Below are positions 6,446 through 7,193 of a DNA stretch of 7,193 nucleotides, piece after piece. The stretch covers positions 1-7,193 of the forward strand of contig JAHFBU010000085.1 in NCBI GenBank assembly GCA_023249795.1, written 5' to 3'. The notes beneath the pieces were generated by a model. The model saw only the letters and a program-made list of their open reading frames with translations, did not search any database and had not been told where the DNA came from. The DNA comes from Syntrophaceae bacterium. GTDB taxonomy: Bacteria > Desulfobacterota > Syntrophia > Syntrophales > UBA5619. The position numbers and the translations under genes were made by a program. Position 1 is the stretch's first letter. Each line of letters begins with the position of its first letter.

Positions 6446-6563
6446 CCATAAAGACACGCAGGATGGAGGGAATTGAATGTTCATTGAGACCGGAACTGAT
6501 TGAATCCATTACGGGATTGTCCTCTGCCGGCTCTATGCTTCTTTTCTCTCTGTGACTCCGTGG
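6446..6563 (+). repeat. Degenerate short inverted-repeat element filling the qmoB-qmoC spacer
   Basis: The spacer begins immediately after the qmoB stop with CCATAAAGACACGCAGG (6446-6462) and ends with TCTCTGTGACTCCGTGG (6547-6563). The reverse complement of the right end, CCACGGAGTCACAGAGA, matches the left end at 10 of 17 positions, including CCA and CAC. From memory, ends of the type CCACGGAGACACAGAG bounding about 100 to 200 bases are a recurring non-coding intergenic element in environmental bacterial genomes, including deltaproteobacteria. No transposase is present. The element separates two genes that are usually adjacent, and the qmoC ribosome binding site (GGAAAGG, 6562-6568) overlaps its right edge. 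Membership in that repeat class is an inference from end similarity. Confidence 0.5.
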
Positions 6564-6583
6564 AAAGGTCAAACTTATATAAA

Positions 6584-7193
6584 ATGGCGAAGATGATTAA
6601 ACCTGATCTGAAGTTTGTTCAAGAGATCATCGCATCGGGGGGGGGATCTCTCAAGAGGTGCTATCAGTGTGCAACCTGTTCGGTTCAATGCAGCCTCTCC
6701 CCCGAGAAAGACCCTTTTCCAAGAAAAGAGATGATTAAAGCCCAGTGGGGGATGAGAGAGGAGCTATTGGCTTCCCCCGACGTCTGGCTTTGTCATCAGT
6801 GCGGTGATTGCTCGGCCTACTGCCCAAGAGGAGCCAGACCAAGCGACGTGCTTGCCGCGATCAGGAGGCTGGCCATTGTTCATTACGCGTTTCCAGGTTT
6901 TTGGGCAAGATGGGTCAATCAGCCAAAATTCCTCCCTTTCTTGATTCTGATCCCAACCATGCTCCTTGTTCTTGCCATGGTGGCCATTGACCCGATAAAA
7001 AACAGCTTTGGTTTTGGAAAGCAGGTCGGAGGACAAATTGTCTATGCCAGTACGACGCTGTTTCCTCACTGGTTTCTGAATATCTTTTTTCTATCCATCA
7101 GTACCCTCTCTTTCGCGGCTGTCTTTGTGGGGGCCGTACGCTTCTGGAGGGCAATGAAGGCCGCGGATGGAGACAGAGCGCCGGTCAAGGGGA
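6584..7193 (+). CDS. qmoC: QmoC, membrane subunit of the Qmo complex (3' truncated by window)
   Basis: The first 203 residues of the HdrC/HdrE-like membrane subunit that links the cytoplasmic QmoAB to the quinone pool. The N-terminal HdrC-like part carries two four-cysteine [4Fe-4S] motifs: C26-C29-C32-C36 (CYQCATCSVQC) and C70-C73-C76-C80 (CHQCGDCSAYCPRGARP). Two hydrophobic helices follow, about 116-135 and 164-185, beginning the cytochrome b-type region. H162 in FPHWF at the start of the second helix is a candidate heme ligand. The frame stays open to the window end, so the remaining helices are missing. ATG 6584 is chosen with GGAAAGG (6562-6568) upstream at a long spacing of 15 bases. 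GTG 6560 is possible in frame but is preceded by pyrimidine-rich sequence. A run of nine G at 6637-6645 lies within the coding part and is in frame as written. Confidence 0.93.
   Translation, partial: MAKMIKPDLKFVQEIIASGGGSLKRCYQCATCSVQCSLSPEKDPFPRKEMIKAQWGMREELLASPDVWLCHQCGDCSAYCPRGARPSDVLAAIRRLAIVHYAFPGFWARWVNQPKFLPFLILIPTMLLVLAMVAIDPIKNSFGFGKQVGGQIVYASTTLFPHWFLNIFFLSISTLSFAAVFVGAVRFWRAMKAADGDRAPVKG

Noticed and set aside
5975..6484. 169-aa open frame on the minus strand opposite the end of qmoB
   Set aside because: It is antisense to a well-conserved coding region (the MvhD-like domain), shows no known motif, and is best explained as a shadow of qmoB.
6463..6555. 30-codon open frame in the qmoB-qmoC spacer
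   Set aside because: It lies wholly within the repeat-like element, has no proper ribosome binding site, and shows no recognisable protein features.
6560..6583. GTG 6560 as the qmoC start
   Set aside because: It is in frame, but the preceding sequence is pyrimidine-rich, whereas ATG 6584 has GGAAAGG upstream, though at a long spacing. It is not excluded, only less likely.

Overview
The window carries part of the dissimilatory adenosine 5'-phosphosulfate (APS) reduction pathway, with all genes on the + strand. In order these are the 3' end of aprA (APS reductase alpha subunit), two tandem cysteine-cluster proteins of the YkgJ/CxxCxxCC type, a protein made of two fused DsrC/TusE-like domains, qmoA, qmoB, and the 5' part of qmoC. 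The Qmo complex is the membrane quinone-interacting oxidoreductase that exchanges electrons with APS reductase. This points to an anaerobic sulfate reducer, most likely a member of the Desulfobacterota (former Deltaproteobacteria). The same apr-qmo set also occurs in Archaeoglobus, Nitrospirota and some green sulfur bacteria, so both the phylum and the direction of the pathway (sulfate reduction or sulfur oxidation) are inferences.

Layout. 2-556: the AprA C-terminus. 557-621: a spacer dominated by a strong GC-rich stem-loop with no T-tract. 622-2853: a three-gene cassette (two YkgJ-like paralogs and the DsrC-like tandem protein). The second and third genes overlap by four bases (ATGA). 2854-2940: a spacer with two inverted-repeat structures. 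2941-6445: qmoA and qmoB, separated by 88 bases. 6446-6583: a 138-base spacer that looks like a short degenerate inverted-repeat element. 6584 to the end: qmoC, with two iron-sulfur cluster motifs and the first two membrane helices before the window cuts it.

How the genes fit together. AprBA interconverts APS with AMP plus sulfite. QmoABC passes electrons between the quinone pool and AprBA. QmoA and QmoB are HdrA-like flavin/iron-sulfur proteins. QmoC anchors the complex in the membrane. In many sulfate reducers qmoABC follows aprBA directly, but here about 2.4 kb separates aprA from qmoA. The cassette in that gap is the least ordinary part of the window. Its DsrC-like double-domain protein has lost most of the redox cysteines that define DsrC: domain 1 keeps only the inner one, and domain 2 keeps neither. 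It sits in one transcriptional direction with two putative metal-binding cysteine-rich proteins of unknown function. A role in regulating, assembling or docking the Apr-Qmo electron-transfer machinery is a reasonable hypothesis, but the sequence alone does not prove it. No tRNA, rRNA, CRISPR array, transposase or integrase was seen.
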